Source: Ciborinia camelliae (taxonomy: Eukaryota > Ascomycota > Leotiomycetes > Helotiales > Sclerotiniaceae). From it: a stretch of 64,000 nt of DNA. The notes below the pieces were generated by a model that did not search any database, had not been told where the DNA came from, and saw only the letters and a program-made list of their open reading frames with translations. The DNA lies in NCBI GenBank assembly GCA_025890175.1, contig JANPYM010000004.1, positions 2,771,005 to 2,835,004 of the forward strand, given 5' to 3'. The translations under genes and the position numbers were made by a program. Positions 45,872 through 57,754 of this stretch are shown piece by piece (position 1 is the stretch's first letter; the number at the start of each line of letters is the position of its first letter).

Positions 45872-45935
45872 CTATAATACTGGTAAGCAGCTGTAAGCTG
45901 GAAGTAAAAGAAAAGCAGATGAAGGAACTTCGTAC
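45528..45935 (-). repeat. Tandem exon-intron repeat, unit about 115 bp
   Basis: Three full units (exon of 51-54 nt plus intron of 61-63 nt) and a preceding intron copy of 64 bp. Intron copies share a GT donor, TCTTTATCCCCTTTTCTTTT-like middle and a GCTTACCAATATTATAG-like end. Exon copies share a Cys-rich core. Confidence 0.8.
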
Positions 45936-46128
45936 GTTGGTTGGGGTGTTTGTTGATAAAAAAATTTAATGTTGTAGCTTTGAAATTTTCTGTAGATGAG
46001 AAAGTATCGATATCCAGAGGAGTTGATGTGGAAGAACAAGAGGGAAAGAGAGAAGAGAGGAATCAATGACTTGGATGAGTTTTTCGAGAAGTTCGATTCC
46101 ACGCCAGCGAACAGTCATCCACCCAAAT

Positions 46129-47212
46129 TTATTCATTCCAATCATAATAATAAGGCTTCATGCCCAACTGAAACTTCTCAACGAACCAGGCCTGCCAATT
46201 AGTAAATCCTCCTAATTTCCAGTTATCATTTGCTCTCAATTCATATGCTTTCTTAAGCTGGTCCCGATACATTGGCATCCGAAATTGTCCATGAAATATC
46301 TTGATATTGGATGAACAACCAGAGACATCTTCAGTTCCTGGTCTGAGTAAATTGGTACTAAAGTGATTAAAATAAGTGGCAATATACCAAGGCCAAAGAG
46401 GCTGATGCCAGGTTGAAATAAGTATCAACTCTTTTAGATGAGAGTAAGCTGACGATGAATCGGTAAGGTATTTACAGTGTACCTGAGAAAAAATGGTGTA
46501 ATGGCCTTTGAGATTGATTGGGATGACAATCAAGGATCGGATATCTCGTAATACAATTGCATTTGCGAGGAAATCGGCCCCCACTCCCAGGCCCGTGGGG
46601 TGGAAGTCGAAATTTCTTCCCATGCAGTAACTGGAAATATAAACCGCGAGTGTATCCAGCTCATAATTGAAGTAGACAGGATGCTTCAAGAAACCTGAAG
46701 ATAGCGGCTTGTAATGTGCCAGTGTTTCCGCTCGACTTTCTCGATTGACTGACAAGGTTGGAGGTTGTGGCGTGCAGCTTTTGACGTAGATGACGGATTT
46801 TCCCCAAACCCCCTGGTTATCTCGCACCCAAGCAATTTCCATAAGAAGTCCTACATTTCGACCACGCCAGCTCATCCTCCATATTTCCAAACGCAGTTCG
46901 ATGGGAAGTTTTGAAAATGATGGAAATCTTCTGGAAAATCGTCGAAATCTTCGTCCGTATTGATTTTTTAGTTCCATATCGTCCAACTGTAGAAGACAAG
47001 AGTCAATGGGAGGAGGTATTTTCTTGTGACTTGCTCGAGTTCTCTTTAAAGGGTCTTTTCTCCGACACCAACGTCGTTTTGACCTAGACTTCGCCTTCAA
47101 GGTTCCAAATCGTCAGTATAGAGTCTTGGAATAGAAGAGAGCACAAACATACTCTCCATGTTGGCTCCTCCTTTTGAGCCTTTCGAGAGGGGAAGTAAGA
47201 AGTATCTTCCAT
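46129..47212 (-). CDS. 2EXR domain protein (paralog 5)
   Basis: Two exons, 47212-47153 (20 codons, MEDTSYFPSRKAQKEEPTWR) and 47094-46129, split by a 58-bp intron with GTATGT donor, ACTGAC branch and phase 0 on both sides; 341 residues, the same size as paralog 3. Exon 2 opens with a strongly basic run (AKSRSKRRWCRRKDPLKRTR) as in paralog 3. The motifs follow: FPSFSKLPIELRLEIWRMSW near residue 80-100 and PPTLSVNRESRAETLAHY about 50 residues later. Without the first exon the earliest ATG would be 46977, losing the basic N-terminus. Function unknown. It sits tandem to paralog 4 with only about 260 bp between them, suggesting local duplication followed by strong divergence. Confidence 0.82.
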
Positions 47213-47936
47213 TGAAGTAAGTTTTGGAACTCAATGTCAGATTGAGAATTGTCTTTCAATCTGACAAACAGCCCAGAATATTCAACTGGTTACCAGTCTT
47301 CGAAATATCTCAAGGAGCAAAATACCCGGGTCTTCGCTCAGAAATGTTTCACGAAAAAGTGTCGAATGAAGCCTTCAACCCCTCAAAGATATGGTTCCTA
47401 GCAGCCAAAATAATCCAAAGTCCCTCGAAACGAAGTAGAAGAGATGAAGAAGAAATCCACATGATTCTGCGCCATAAATTCACTCATCGGATCTGCCCAT
47501 CATATGATGAGGGGAAAGGTGGGCGGGGAATTTTTCTTAAAGTGAATCAGATGAATGAAGTGCTCGGAATTAAGGAAGTCAAGATGCATGATGATTTGAA
47601 ACTCTCTACTCAATATTGAGACTTGGGATGAGAAGATATTATATATCCATTTACATGACATAAATACTATTAGGTATTTTCATTCTCCGACATTGTAACA
47701 CGACAATGAATAAAATAAGAAAGAACCTCCAAATACGCACCTTGAGGTGACTTAATTACTTAATTCATGAAGGCTCAGAATTATAGTAGCGCGATCTGAT
47801 TACTTAATTCACAAAAGCTCAGAATTTAAAGCATAGCACCATAACCCCACGAATTGGGATAAATTATCAAACTCGGTTGAAATGACCGTGACCAGTGATG
47901 CCCGTTTCAGTCACGGTTCATATGAATATTGAAATT

Positions 47937-47998
47937 TACCTACCTACCTACCTACTACCTACCTACCTATTACCTACCTACCTACTACCTACCTACCC
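47937..47998. repeat. (TACC)n microsatellite
   Basis: About 60 bp of TACC units with a few TAC and TAT slips. Confidence 0.9.
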
Positions 47999-48596
47999 AG
48001 ATCCACAAATCAAACCAAATCAAACCAAATCAACCCTATCCTAAATGAACTAAAACACAACATAAAACCCCCTCTCTTCTTACCCTCCTACTCTATATGA
48101 TGCCCAGATAAATAGAATTACGCTAGTCATATCATTCATATCATCATCTACTATATATCAAAATATTGAAAAAAATAATGTTTTAAATTCCCTCTACCGT
48201 ATAAATAGTTCTATTACTTTTACTGATTAGTGATCTTTGATATAATTCCTATATTTTTTCTATATACTAAGGTGATGCGTGTTAATAGATACTCCTCTTT
48301 TCTCTCCTTCTAATAGTAGATACTATAACTACTATAACTACTATAACTACGCTTTTCCATTCTATTTCTTTTAAACCTAAGTTAATTAAAAAAACCAAAA
48401 AAAAACTAAATTCGAGTTTACTCTGGGTATTGTTAAAATAATTTTGATAATTAATTCTCATTTTTATTCTTATTATATTACATTATATCGCATCATGTGG
48501 CCGCGATATATGGATTAATAATCAATTATTAATGATCTTTCGAATTTTCCAAAAAAAAAAGAAAAAAAAAGAGAGAAAAGAAAAAGTTAAGGAGAC

Positions 48597-48900
48597 TGCT
48601 ACGGTAGATTTAGAAGAGTGCCTGAGATATTAGGCACCTCTCCTCGCTAGATCGAACAGCCGTACGGCTGTACTATCTACCTTACGCATATAAAGGGCGA
48701 AGCCCTTTATAGGTGTAAAGGCTCTTCAGCAATATACTACATTTCAACCTCGATGCTTTAGCATCGTGACAGAGACTCTCTCGGATTTATTTATTTCTAT
48801 TCTGTCTCCTTTGTTTATTTTTATAATCTATATATAATCTATATATAATCTATACTAAACTTTATCTAAACTTTATCCAACCGTGACCAGAAGCGTAACA
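48597..48900 (+). mobile_element. Solo LTR with terminal TGCTACG ... CGTAACA
   Basis: Begins TGCTACG and ends CGTAACA, an inverted pair with one mismatch and the TG/CA ends of retrotransposon LTRs; 304 bp. A TATA box (CATATAAAGG) lies near 48687. Four short palindromes follow each other: 48618-48637, 48657-48670, 48689-48711 and 48751-48766. I see no clear target-site duplication and no internal retroelement genes, so it is a lone or decayed LTR. Confidence 0.65.
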
Positions 48901-49690
48901 CTTTTTATTCGATTCTACGTCCTCCCTCATCCCTTATATAACCATATCCAAACCTTATTCCAACTAAACTAAACCTTATCTAACCATCACCGTACAAACC
49001 TAACCAAACCCGTAAAAACCCAATCTAACCTAACTATAACCATAACCGTGACATATCCTATCCTAGCATTTCTAGCATTCTAGCATTCTAGCATTCTAGC
49101 CCGAGGGTCTAGGGAGGGAGGTATAGATATAGATATAGAAATAGATATAGAAGTAGAAATATAAAGGAGGGGGAAAAGGAGAAATAAAGAGATGGGGTTT
49201 AAGAGGGAAGGGGTAGAGGAAGGGGGAGGAGTAGGGGGGGTTGAGTTAAGAGGCGAGGTGGGGTTAAGAGGGAGGGGATGGGGGAGCAGAAATAGAGGAG
49301 GAGAAGGAGTAGGGTGATGAGTTGGGGGAGGAGATGTAATAACTTGAGGTGATATCTTAAGGTTGAAGTTTAAAAGATAAGGGAGGGGAGGGGAGGTATG
49401 GGAGCTGAGGTATGGGGATAGATGTATAAATAAATATATACATAATACATAAATATCCAATATCCCCCAATCGTACCAGAACCTGAAAATAAAATATAAT
49501 AAAATAAAACAACCTAATCGATGATTTCTACATCTGGGTATCTGAATAGAGATCTAGGTATCTAGATCTTAATACCTACGTATAAATATATATATATAAA
49601 TAAAAGCCCAAATAAAAGCCCCGTCCCATCCCCTCCTTCCCCCTTCCCCCTACCCCCCGATCCCCCCAACCCCCCAACCCTCCAAATTCT

Positions 49691-51149
49691 CTACTTCCCA
49701 CCCGTAAAAGTCAATTTTTCATTTCCCACGACCGTCTATTGAAAGAGAGAAATGATATGCGTTAGTGAGTGTGTATTTTATGGGATTCTATATTTATATA
49801 TAGGTACATAAAGATAAAGATAAACATAAATGAAACTTCTATACAATCATTCATAAAAAGAAAACCGAAGCGTGACCTCATTCGCCGTGCAAAATCTTGA
49901 GATACTGAAATTGGGATATGCAAATCAAGGTACGGTCCGCGACGAGACATAGAGCGGGAAAGAAAGAGGGGTAAAAAAACAAAAGAAGAAGAAAAAAAAA
50001 AAAAAAACATACCTTCAAAACATTTCCAATGCCCGGAACCAAGCCTGACGCATTCTTCGCCATGACATTATCGAAATTCGACGCCATCAATTGAACGCCG
50101 GTGACGAAACCTTTGTTATCAAATCCACTATTTTGGGGGGGCAATCATCATTAGCATAGAAGGGAGGCTAGGAGGCAGGCATGCAGGTAGATTTGGATTT
50201 GAACTCCGTAGACAGCGTAAACGGCATACACGGCTCGGATTTCAGAAAAGAAAAAGAAAAACATACCAATGACCGCCACCATTCGGCGTATTATCGACCG
50301 TCTGCAATGCACCAATTTGAGCAGCCGACATACCAGCGCCCATCGCCAATTTCTCATACGCCACAACCGCGCTCGGGATCGCCGGTTGCAGCATTTTCAA
50401 TTCATCCTTGGAGCTCTGAAAATGGATTTTCGTATTACGAATCAAAGTATTTGGATCGACGACCGGGACTTGGGGGGTGAGGGCACCACAATTAAGAAGC
50501 ACACCCGTTTGATACTGGGCTCCAAAGGCTGGCATGAAGAAACCGGACAGGAGGAGCGAGCCGCCGGAAACCCCCGTGAAGAAGACATTTGTGGGGTCGA
50601 AGGCGACGTCTTGGGAAAGTTGGGTTTGGATCAGGGTATTGACTGCGGCGGCGTGTGCGACGCCGTCGGTACGTTGGAGACCGGATCCGCCTCCCCAGAA
50701 GAGATTTTTGTTGGGGGCGAGGATGACGATGCCGAGGAGATTGTTCTGCACGGCTTGGTTGGGGAAATCGAAGAAGGATTGTCCGCCGTCGCCGTGGAGG
50801 AGGACGTTGAGTCCTGCGGTTCCGGTTGTGTTGGTTGAGGCGGTGCCGCCGGTGATACCGGATGCTGAGGTGAACATGTTGGCTGGAGCGCTGATTTTGT
50901 AGCGAATTGGGAGACCGCTGTTGAATTAGTATTTGGAGATGGAAGGAGAGGATGCATGGGAAGTTACTTGATCTGGACCGTTTTATCTAGAATCATCGAT
51001 CCATCTGTCGCTGTTGATACACCACCTGATGTGGCAGCTTTTGACGTACTAGTTGTAGATGATGAAGCGGCATTTTTCTTGGGTAAAGCATTAATAGGAG
51101 TTGAAAGAGTAAAGAGTAAAAATACGAATAAATCTGGAATGAAAACCAT
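49691..51149 (-). CDS. Secreted alpha/beta-hydrolase-like protein (often mis-named cyclin-like F-box)
   Basis: Four exons, 51149-50968, 50917-50267, 50127-50013 and 49735-49691; introns 50, 139 and 277 bp, all phases agree; 330 residues. Signal peptide at 1-22 (MVFIPDLFVFLLFTLSTPIN), then a Ser/Thr-rich linker. The fold core: NVLLHGDGGQSFFDFPNQ, LGIVILAPN, and the nucleophile elbow FFTGVSGGSLLLSGFFMPA (G-x-S-x-G with Ser in GVSGGS). The His region is TVDNTPNGGGHCGFD across intron 2, and the last exon ends TVVGNEKLTFTGGK. The catalytic Ser and a plausible His are thus visible, so an esterase-like activity on an extracellular substrate is possible. Fungal homologues carry an old cyclin-like F-box label that the sequence does not justify. 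Intron 3 starts with a T-run of about 16 bases right after the donor. Confidence 0.85.
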
Positions 51150-54100
51150 TATGAAATTGAAACAAACGTCCAGCGTCGTGAGAAGAAGAAGAATAAAAGA
51201 AAGGAAGAAGGAAAGAAAGAAAGAGAAATTTGAAGTCGCCGTAATGATAAAAAGATTCAACTCTTCATCTTTTAATGTAATTCTCCTTTACAAAGCACAG
51301 AAGTTCGAAGATGTCTCCAGCTGACCATTCATCAAACTACCAAGCCAAATCCTACGATGAAATTCATCCTAATATTGTATGGTGAAGCATCTTGAGGTTT
51401 GACTTGGCGGTCACGATTGGGACTCGGACCCAAACTTCTTGGCAACAGGGGAAAAGCTTGGGGATTTGGAATTCAGATTTGAATTGAACGATAATTAATA
51501 CACGAAGATGTATTAAATATAGAATTTGGAATCAGAGTGGAAGATTATCGAGAAATATTTTACAATAGCAAATGTATTGATAAAGATAACTCGTGGGAAT
51601 TATGGGTGATTTCTCCATTCCAATTGTATTATTCACAGAGTAAGTACATCATTGCGCAAGTACCGATACACTTGAGCATGGTAGGCAGGCAGATAATACA
51701 AAAACCTCACGAAAACTCCCAGAAAACAACTAGATTTCTTAACTCATAACGAGGGGAAGTATTCACAATCCAAAGATACGAACTTTTCGTTCCATGAGAA
51801 TGATATATATTCTGATATTGATAGGATACTAATAGGTGATACGAAACAATCCCACGACAATGTGGTTTGATGTGAAAGGGTACCTACATATCGCAATTGT
51901 AAAACAGATTGGAAATGTATCAAGCGAACTTGATTCTTGAGGACGAAACGGTTTCGGAATGGCTTCCTTCTTTTCGGTGAGCAAAGTTCTTCAATACGTA
52001 CTTTGAAGCTTAAGAAACCCTGAAACAAAAGTCTTGTACTGCAGTGATGTTTGAGCCTCGAGGTTGATGAGTACAGTAATCAAGTTCTCCGAGTCCTATA
52101 CCATTTGCGATACAATATGATATGATAATACCTAGGTAAATACATAATATCGTATTCCCCAACCGTGCGTACATTATCGAACTATCGTATCGATCGAGTT
52201 TGAAGCAACTACTGGTACTGCATTTGATATGGAGTATAGGTATAGGGATTTTCGTTGTTGAGGTCTTCGTGATAGTACGATGTACTTATAGGAAGGTAAA
52301 GGTAGAAGGAAGGAAAAAGTTCTGACTTTATCGAAATATTTGACACCAATGTTGTTACATACACCCCTAATGTATTTAACGTCGTTGAACTATTCTCATA
52401 TTGTGCGACATTACTGATATATACAGTACAGAGTGAGTACCTAGTATCGAAAACAGCCTGCAAGACGAAATAAACGCGCTATGTGTTTGATAGCATACCT
52501 ACCGTAATAGATGATAGGGAATACCTTTTACCTTGATCTTAAGAATATTAACTATACGGATTTTTGTTGATTTATTGGGAAAGAAAGGAATTAATCTCTC
52601 ATCCTCATCTTCCTCTTCCTTTTCGTATCCAGGCTTGTATTAGATACCTATCTAGATAACTGGATCCAACCTCACCAAACATCACAAATAAAAATCTTCA
52701 AAATATAATCTTCAAACCGGTTCCTAAGTTAAGTTAAGTATAGTAAACCACATATCATTCGTTGCAAATCATAGGTCATGATTTTTAATCATTACTCTAC
52801 CAACTACCCATTAGGCTATCATGAATATGGATATGGATATGAATTCGATTCTGACAGTAGCTTCATTATGCAACACAAAGCACCGCCACAAACGATGACT
52901 GAAACCGTATTTATACGGATATCCATACCTAGTGGAGTACTTTCAAGGTTTTCGAATCTCGAATCTTGGCGCACTGAAGCTGAAGAACCCTACCTAGTTA
53001 TACTTTATTTTAGTAGGGATATTGATACCTAAACGTCATTACTTTCTTGGGTGTTGATGGGTGTTGATGGGGTTAGAAGATGTTCGACCAATGATGAGGG
53101 GGGGAAAGGTTTCATATGGAAAAGAGATACGGATGGTGTTGGGTGTGGTATTCACGTGGTCTGCTAGGTTGTGGGTGATGAACATCTATTTGATGGGTAC
53201 TCGAGTATGGAACACCGGGGTCTGGACCTGGGTGGATATGGATATGTGGAAAAGGAAGATGGTGTAGTGTAGATGTTTCGTTTGTATTGTAGTCTTCCTT
53301 TTATTAAGTGTAACCTTCAGCCCATTGCTTAGATATTAGAGGTAAAGAGAGCCTTAAAGATTAGCCTCGAGAGTCGAAATGAATGAATACATCAAAAACA
53401 TATACAGTAGTAGGCTGTAGCAAATCAACCACAAGAACGCAGGTACAATAAATACCGTACATACATAGTATGTATTATGCATAGGAGTGGAAGTTCCCCC
53501 CAATATTTTGAAATTTTCCACTAGATCAACTTGACTTTTCCACCAATAAAAAGGTTCATATCAGTAATTTAATAACAAACTCAATTATCACCATCACATT
53601 ACCTGTTATACTACTCATATGATTGGTTTCACATACCTATGGTGGCGACTCGGCATTTGAAGGTTTAAAGGGTTGATGATTCTAAACTTCTAAGGTTGAG
53701 GTACTACTTTATGGGCTATTCACAGCCTTAACAATCCCCATAACTTTTTATCATCCATTGGTTGAGCCTCCAGTTCAAACATCGCCAGCGTCACATTTAA
53801 TGAGACACTCTCAGCCTTGAGGATTGAGTATGGAAGATAAGACGATACCATTATGGATAAGATGAAAAGAAAAAAAATCCCCCTTCGCCTTGTCTGAGAT
53901 ATTCTTACAATATTATAATTTATCAACCCAAGAAAACTTCCAAAATTTAAAATCGGAAAATTAATAAACCTTATTCTCATTCTCATATCATCTCAAGATC
54001 TTCAGCTTCCAAGGCATAATAATACACAGTGATATAATAATGATACAGTAGTCATCGTTTGCTGGTCTTCGATATTACGGATAAGATACCCAGTACCCCA

Positions 54101-54272
54101 GAACTTATTATCAACTGCGCCACTTTCTACTGTATACCTTCTTCGTTTCTTCGCCTGCAGTATCTCTCCACTCTCATAATCATAATAAGAACCTTACCAC
54201 CAACTTTCTTTTCACCCAGGAATCTCAAGAAAAAACATCAGCAATCTTTTCGCATAGAGCTTCACTATTACC
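51150..54272. other. 3.1-kb region without supported genes
   Basis: AT-rich with several short open frames (for example 52778-53032, 84 codons) that have no recognisable product. A degraded-looking plus frame at about 53042-53272 is discussed as a finding. Confidence 0.45.
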
Positions 54273-56270
54273 ATGGTTGATAACGGTGTGATGAAGAGGA
54301 AGGACACTACAAAAGGTCCTCCTCTACGTATATTATCTCTAGGTAAGGCAAATAACCATCCAACCTGTCGCACAACTTACTAAAGACTTCACAGATGGAG
54401 GTGGTGTACGAGGATATTCTATGCTCATTATCATACAAGAGCTCATGCATAGAACATATGTGGAAATCGAAGGAAAGGCCCCCCGACGAGATCAAATCCC
54501 CAAACCTGCCGATCATTTCGATTTAATATGTGGTACCGGAACGGGTGGTTTGATCGCGATTATGCTTGGCAGATTACGACTGGATTTGGAGACGTGTAAA
54601 GAAGTCTACGTACGAATGACGAGGAAGGTTTTCGAAACGGATAAAACTATTGCGGGAATCCCATATCGATCGACTCTATTTAAGGCTTCGAAGTTGGAGG
54701 AGGCTATCAAAGAGTGTGTCCGAGAACATACATTGTTTGAGAAGGAGGGAAATGATGGGGATAAATCTGATGCGCCATCCTCTTATCCCGGAAGTCCGAT
54801 GAGTCCATTCTGTCCCGCCTCGAGTAGGGAACCAAGGCGGCAGATAAGTAATGCCAGCGTCGCAAGTTTCAGTAACAGGAGTCCTTCAACCTACCAAAAT
54901 AAACCATACATGTCATCGAGGTGGGGAAATCCAAATGCTAGGTTATATGACAATCGCCAGGAAAGAACAAAGACGTAGGTTTTGCCGGAAGCTACCAATA
55001 CACATAATCGCTAACATTGAATAGTGCTGTGACGGCAACTTATAAAGGTACTCCCAAAGGTGGCGCGCCAGCCTTACTTCGATCCTACGATTCGCGAAAA
55101 GAACCATCGCCGGAATACGATTGTAAAATTTGGGAAGCAGGACGAGCAACATCAGCCACTGGACTCGCATTCAAACCTATTCAAATTGGACAATCAGTAT
55201 TTATCGATGAAGGTGCTGGTCAATATAACCCTGCGCCAATTGTTCTGGATGAAGCTGCAGTCAATGAATGGCCTGGAAGAGATGTCGGGGTATTTATAAG
55301 CATAGGAACAGGAAAGAGACCTCCAGGAAGTGATCACAATCAACATATGTGGTATGAAGGCTTTATGGGAGAATTCGCAGAAGCACGAAAACGTTTGATA
55401 TCCAAAATTGAAGGATGCGAAACCACACATCAGTATATGAAAAAAGAACATCTCAGCAAACGAGGCGTCAATATCGAAAACTATTATCGACTTAATGTGG
55501 AAATTGGTGTAGGAGAATTTGGAATGAATGAGTGGAATCGTCTTGCGGAGATCAGTACCGGAACCAGAAGATATCTAGGCAAAACCGAGATTCAACAAAT
55601 GAACGTCGAAGCAGCCGTGAAGTTGTCAAAAATTCACAGGGCAATACAGAGATCACATGTTCATATGAAAGTACCATCCTCGGGTAATAGAGCAGAAAGT
55701 TATAAGGATTTACCTGATGTCCCGGAAGTTAATCCTCTAGCTGTGGAACTCCCAGCTGAGGTACCTCTTATGACACCTCTTTCAAGTAACGCATGGACAC
55801 CACCTCCAAGACCAAGTTACGAATCAGGCCATCACGATAATCTCGAAATTGTCTCTGAAAGTTCGATCCAAAACGATACCTTCTCCCCAATATCCTCCTC
55901 AAATCATCAATCCCCACATTCCTCCCCTCCAACCCGACCTAGCGATCACGGCGATAGATTAATAGTTAATTCACCCACTCCTTCACAATATCGCACGGCT
56001 TCTGGATCGGATAAAATCGCCATCATGAGTCTAGATGAATATCCTCGTCCCGAAATACGTATCTCCGATCCTCCTCCGAGAAATCCCAGGAGAGTTTCTG
56101 GTCCACCACCTCTACCTCCTAAGACACCGATTAATGGTGAGAGACCTACGGGGATGGGAATGGGAATGCAGAGGAAACCAATTGGGAATGGAAATATTCC
56201 CCCTTATCCGTTGGAGGATGGACCCCCACCTATCGTTAATATGGCTCGGAAACCAAATTATTCGAGATAA
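54273..56270 (+). CDS. Patatin-like phospholipase-related protein with Gly at the nucleophile
   Basis: Exons 54273-54342, 54395-54974 and 55025-56270 (introns 52 and 50 bp), 631 residues. The oxyanion motif DGGGVRGYS is at 24-32 and is split by intron 1. The nucleophile elbow reads FDLICGTGTGGLIAIMLGRL at about 65-84: patatins have GxSxG, here Gly72 takes the place of Ser. The dyad loop, usually DGG/DGA, reads FIDEGAGQYNPAPIVLDEAA near 278-297. Other landmarks are LSKLEE-type KASKLEEAIKECVREHTLFE and VFISIGTGKRPPG. A Ser/Pro-rich insert (about 150-215) and a long Pro-rich tail (from about 440, with PPPLPPKTP) flank the domain. Without the Ser the classic acyl-enzyme cannot form, so a non-catalytic lipid-binding or regulatory role is possible. 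No signal peptide or helix is seen; probably cytosolic. Confidence 0.85.
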
Positions 56271-57754
56271 GATGGGGATTAGTGGTTTGATTGTTGATGT
56301 GAAGATGGGGGGTGGGGAAGGCTGCCTGGACTTTATTATGCTATGTTATGCTATGCTATACTGGTGAAGGGCGTGAAATGATGAGTTTGATATCAAGAAG
56401 ACTCTTGGTTTTGGTTTTTGGTTTTGGTTTTGGGTTTTTTATCGGGATATGAAAGGATTATTCGGATATGAAAGGAAAGGAAAGGAAAGGATAGGATAGG
56501 AAATCGGCGTTTGGACTTGGGACTTGGGGCTTGGGGTTTGGGGCTCAGAAATGAGTCAATACCGGACCTATCTGCCTGCCTGCCCACTTACTTGTTTGGT
56601 CATATATTCTATGGATTATGATGGGATTTGGTATGATTTGATTTGATATTATGGGAATGGGTGTTGGGGGGGTTTGGGGAATGGGTGTTGGTTGGTGCTT
56701 TGGTTGGTTTGTTGGACTGTGGACTGGCTGGTAACTGGGTGCTTGCGATACCTTTGATGTTTTGTTTCATTTTGTTTCTTTTTTTGGGAAGGGGGAGAGG
56801 GGGATGGAGTGGGGGATGGAGAGGAGTGGAGATGGAGAGGGGGTTCGAGAGTGGAATGGATATAGCATACATAGCATATCAAGCTTCTTAGCTTCACAAA
56901 TATAAATATCTTGATAGCTATATTATATATCATATCATATCGATGGCATGGAAATTCAATTTGTTTTGCTTGCTTGCTTGCTTGTTGGAATAAATGAGGG
57001 CTAACATAGACTGACTGAACTTTTTGATGATATTTTTTATGCATTTTTTACTTTACTTTACTTTATTTTATTTTATTTTATTTTATTTTACTTTACTTTA
57101 TTTTACTTTATTTTACTTTACTTTACTTTACTTTACTTTACTTTATTTTATTTTATTTTACTTTATTTTATTTTATTTTACTTTAATTTACTTTACTTTA
57201 CTTTACTTTACTTTACTATATCTTTGTTCATGAATAATGCTGATGTGTTATTTAATATGAATTGCATTGCTTTGCATTGCATTGAGGATTGAGGGGATTG
57301 AGGATTGAGGATTGAGGGGAAAAGGTTTGGATTGGGGTTTGGATTAGGGTTTGGGTTATGCAGGGATGATGGTTGGTAGAGTAGGGAAGATGGTTTGTAG
57401 GTTCATGCGTGGAAATTGTAAACTTGAGATGGGATGGGATGCTTGAGATGAATGAATGTTTGAGATAAATAAATCAATGAACCATAATCCCATCCGATTA
57501 AAATAATATTATATAATACCATCTAGAATTCGTCCCATCCCATGATCAGAGAAAGAAAAGAAATATTTCTCAAGTATCAATCAGTATCCCTCGCTATCTC
57601 CATCTTTCACGTTCCTCCCTCTCTGGTTTACTTATTCTTTTCTTTGCATCTTCTCGTTCCTCGTGTTTGTACTCTATACTACATACTACATCACTGGTAT
57701 TATATACTACATACTATATACATACTACATACATACATAAACACGAATCTCAAA
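56271..57754. other. Spacer with simple repeats
   Basis: 1.5 kb of low-complexity DNA: TTGG-type and GAAAGG-type runs near 56400-56510, the TTTAC/TTTAT array (57047-57217) and ATTGAGG repeats near 57285-57320. No gene is supported. Confidence 0.6.
57047..57217. repeat. (TTTAC/TTTAT)n pentanucleotide array
   Basis: About 34 tandem pentamers, alternating TTTAC and TTTAT with very few other units; about 170 bp. Confidence 0.95.

Larger units (their letters stand above)
47213..49690. other. 2.5-kb gene-free region with repeats
   Basis: Holds a TACC microsatellite, a solo LTR (48597-48900) and AT-rich DNA with TAACC-type short repeats near 48940-49060. A plus-strand frame at 47344-47619 (92 codons) has no recognisable product and is not called. 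Confidence 0.5.

Noticed and set aside
47224..47619. 131-codon plus frame beside 2EXR paralog 5
   Set aside because: It begins at TTG; from its first ATG (47344) only 92 codons remain and no family or signal is recognisable.
48618..48766. Series of short palindromes considered as a CRISPR-like array
   Set aside because: The palindromes differ from one another and sit inside an LTR with TG/CA ends; there are no repeated spacers.
50269..50838. 189-codon plus-strand frame
   Set aside because: Antisense to the well-supported hydrolase-like gene; no known domain.
57024..57233. 69-codon frame of Tyr, Phe and Leu repeats
   Set aside because: Translation of the TTTAC/TTTAT array.
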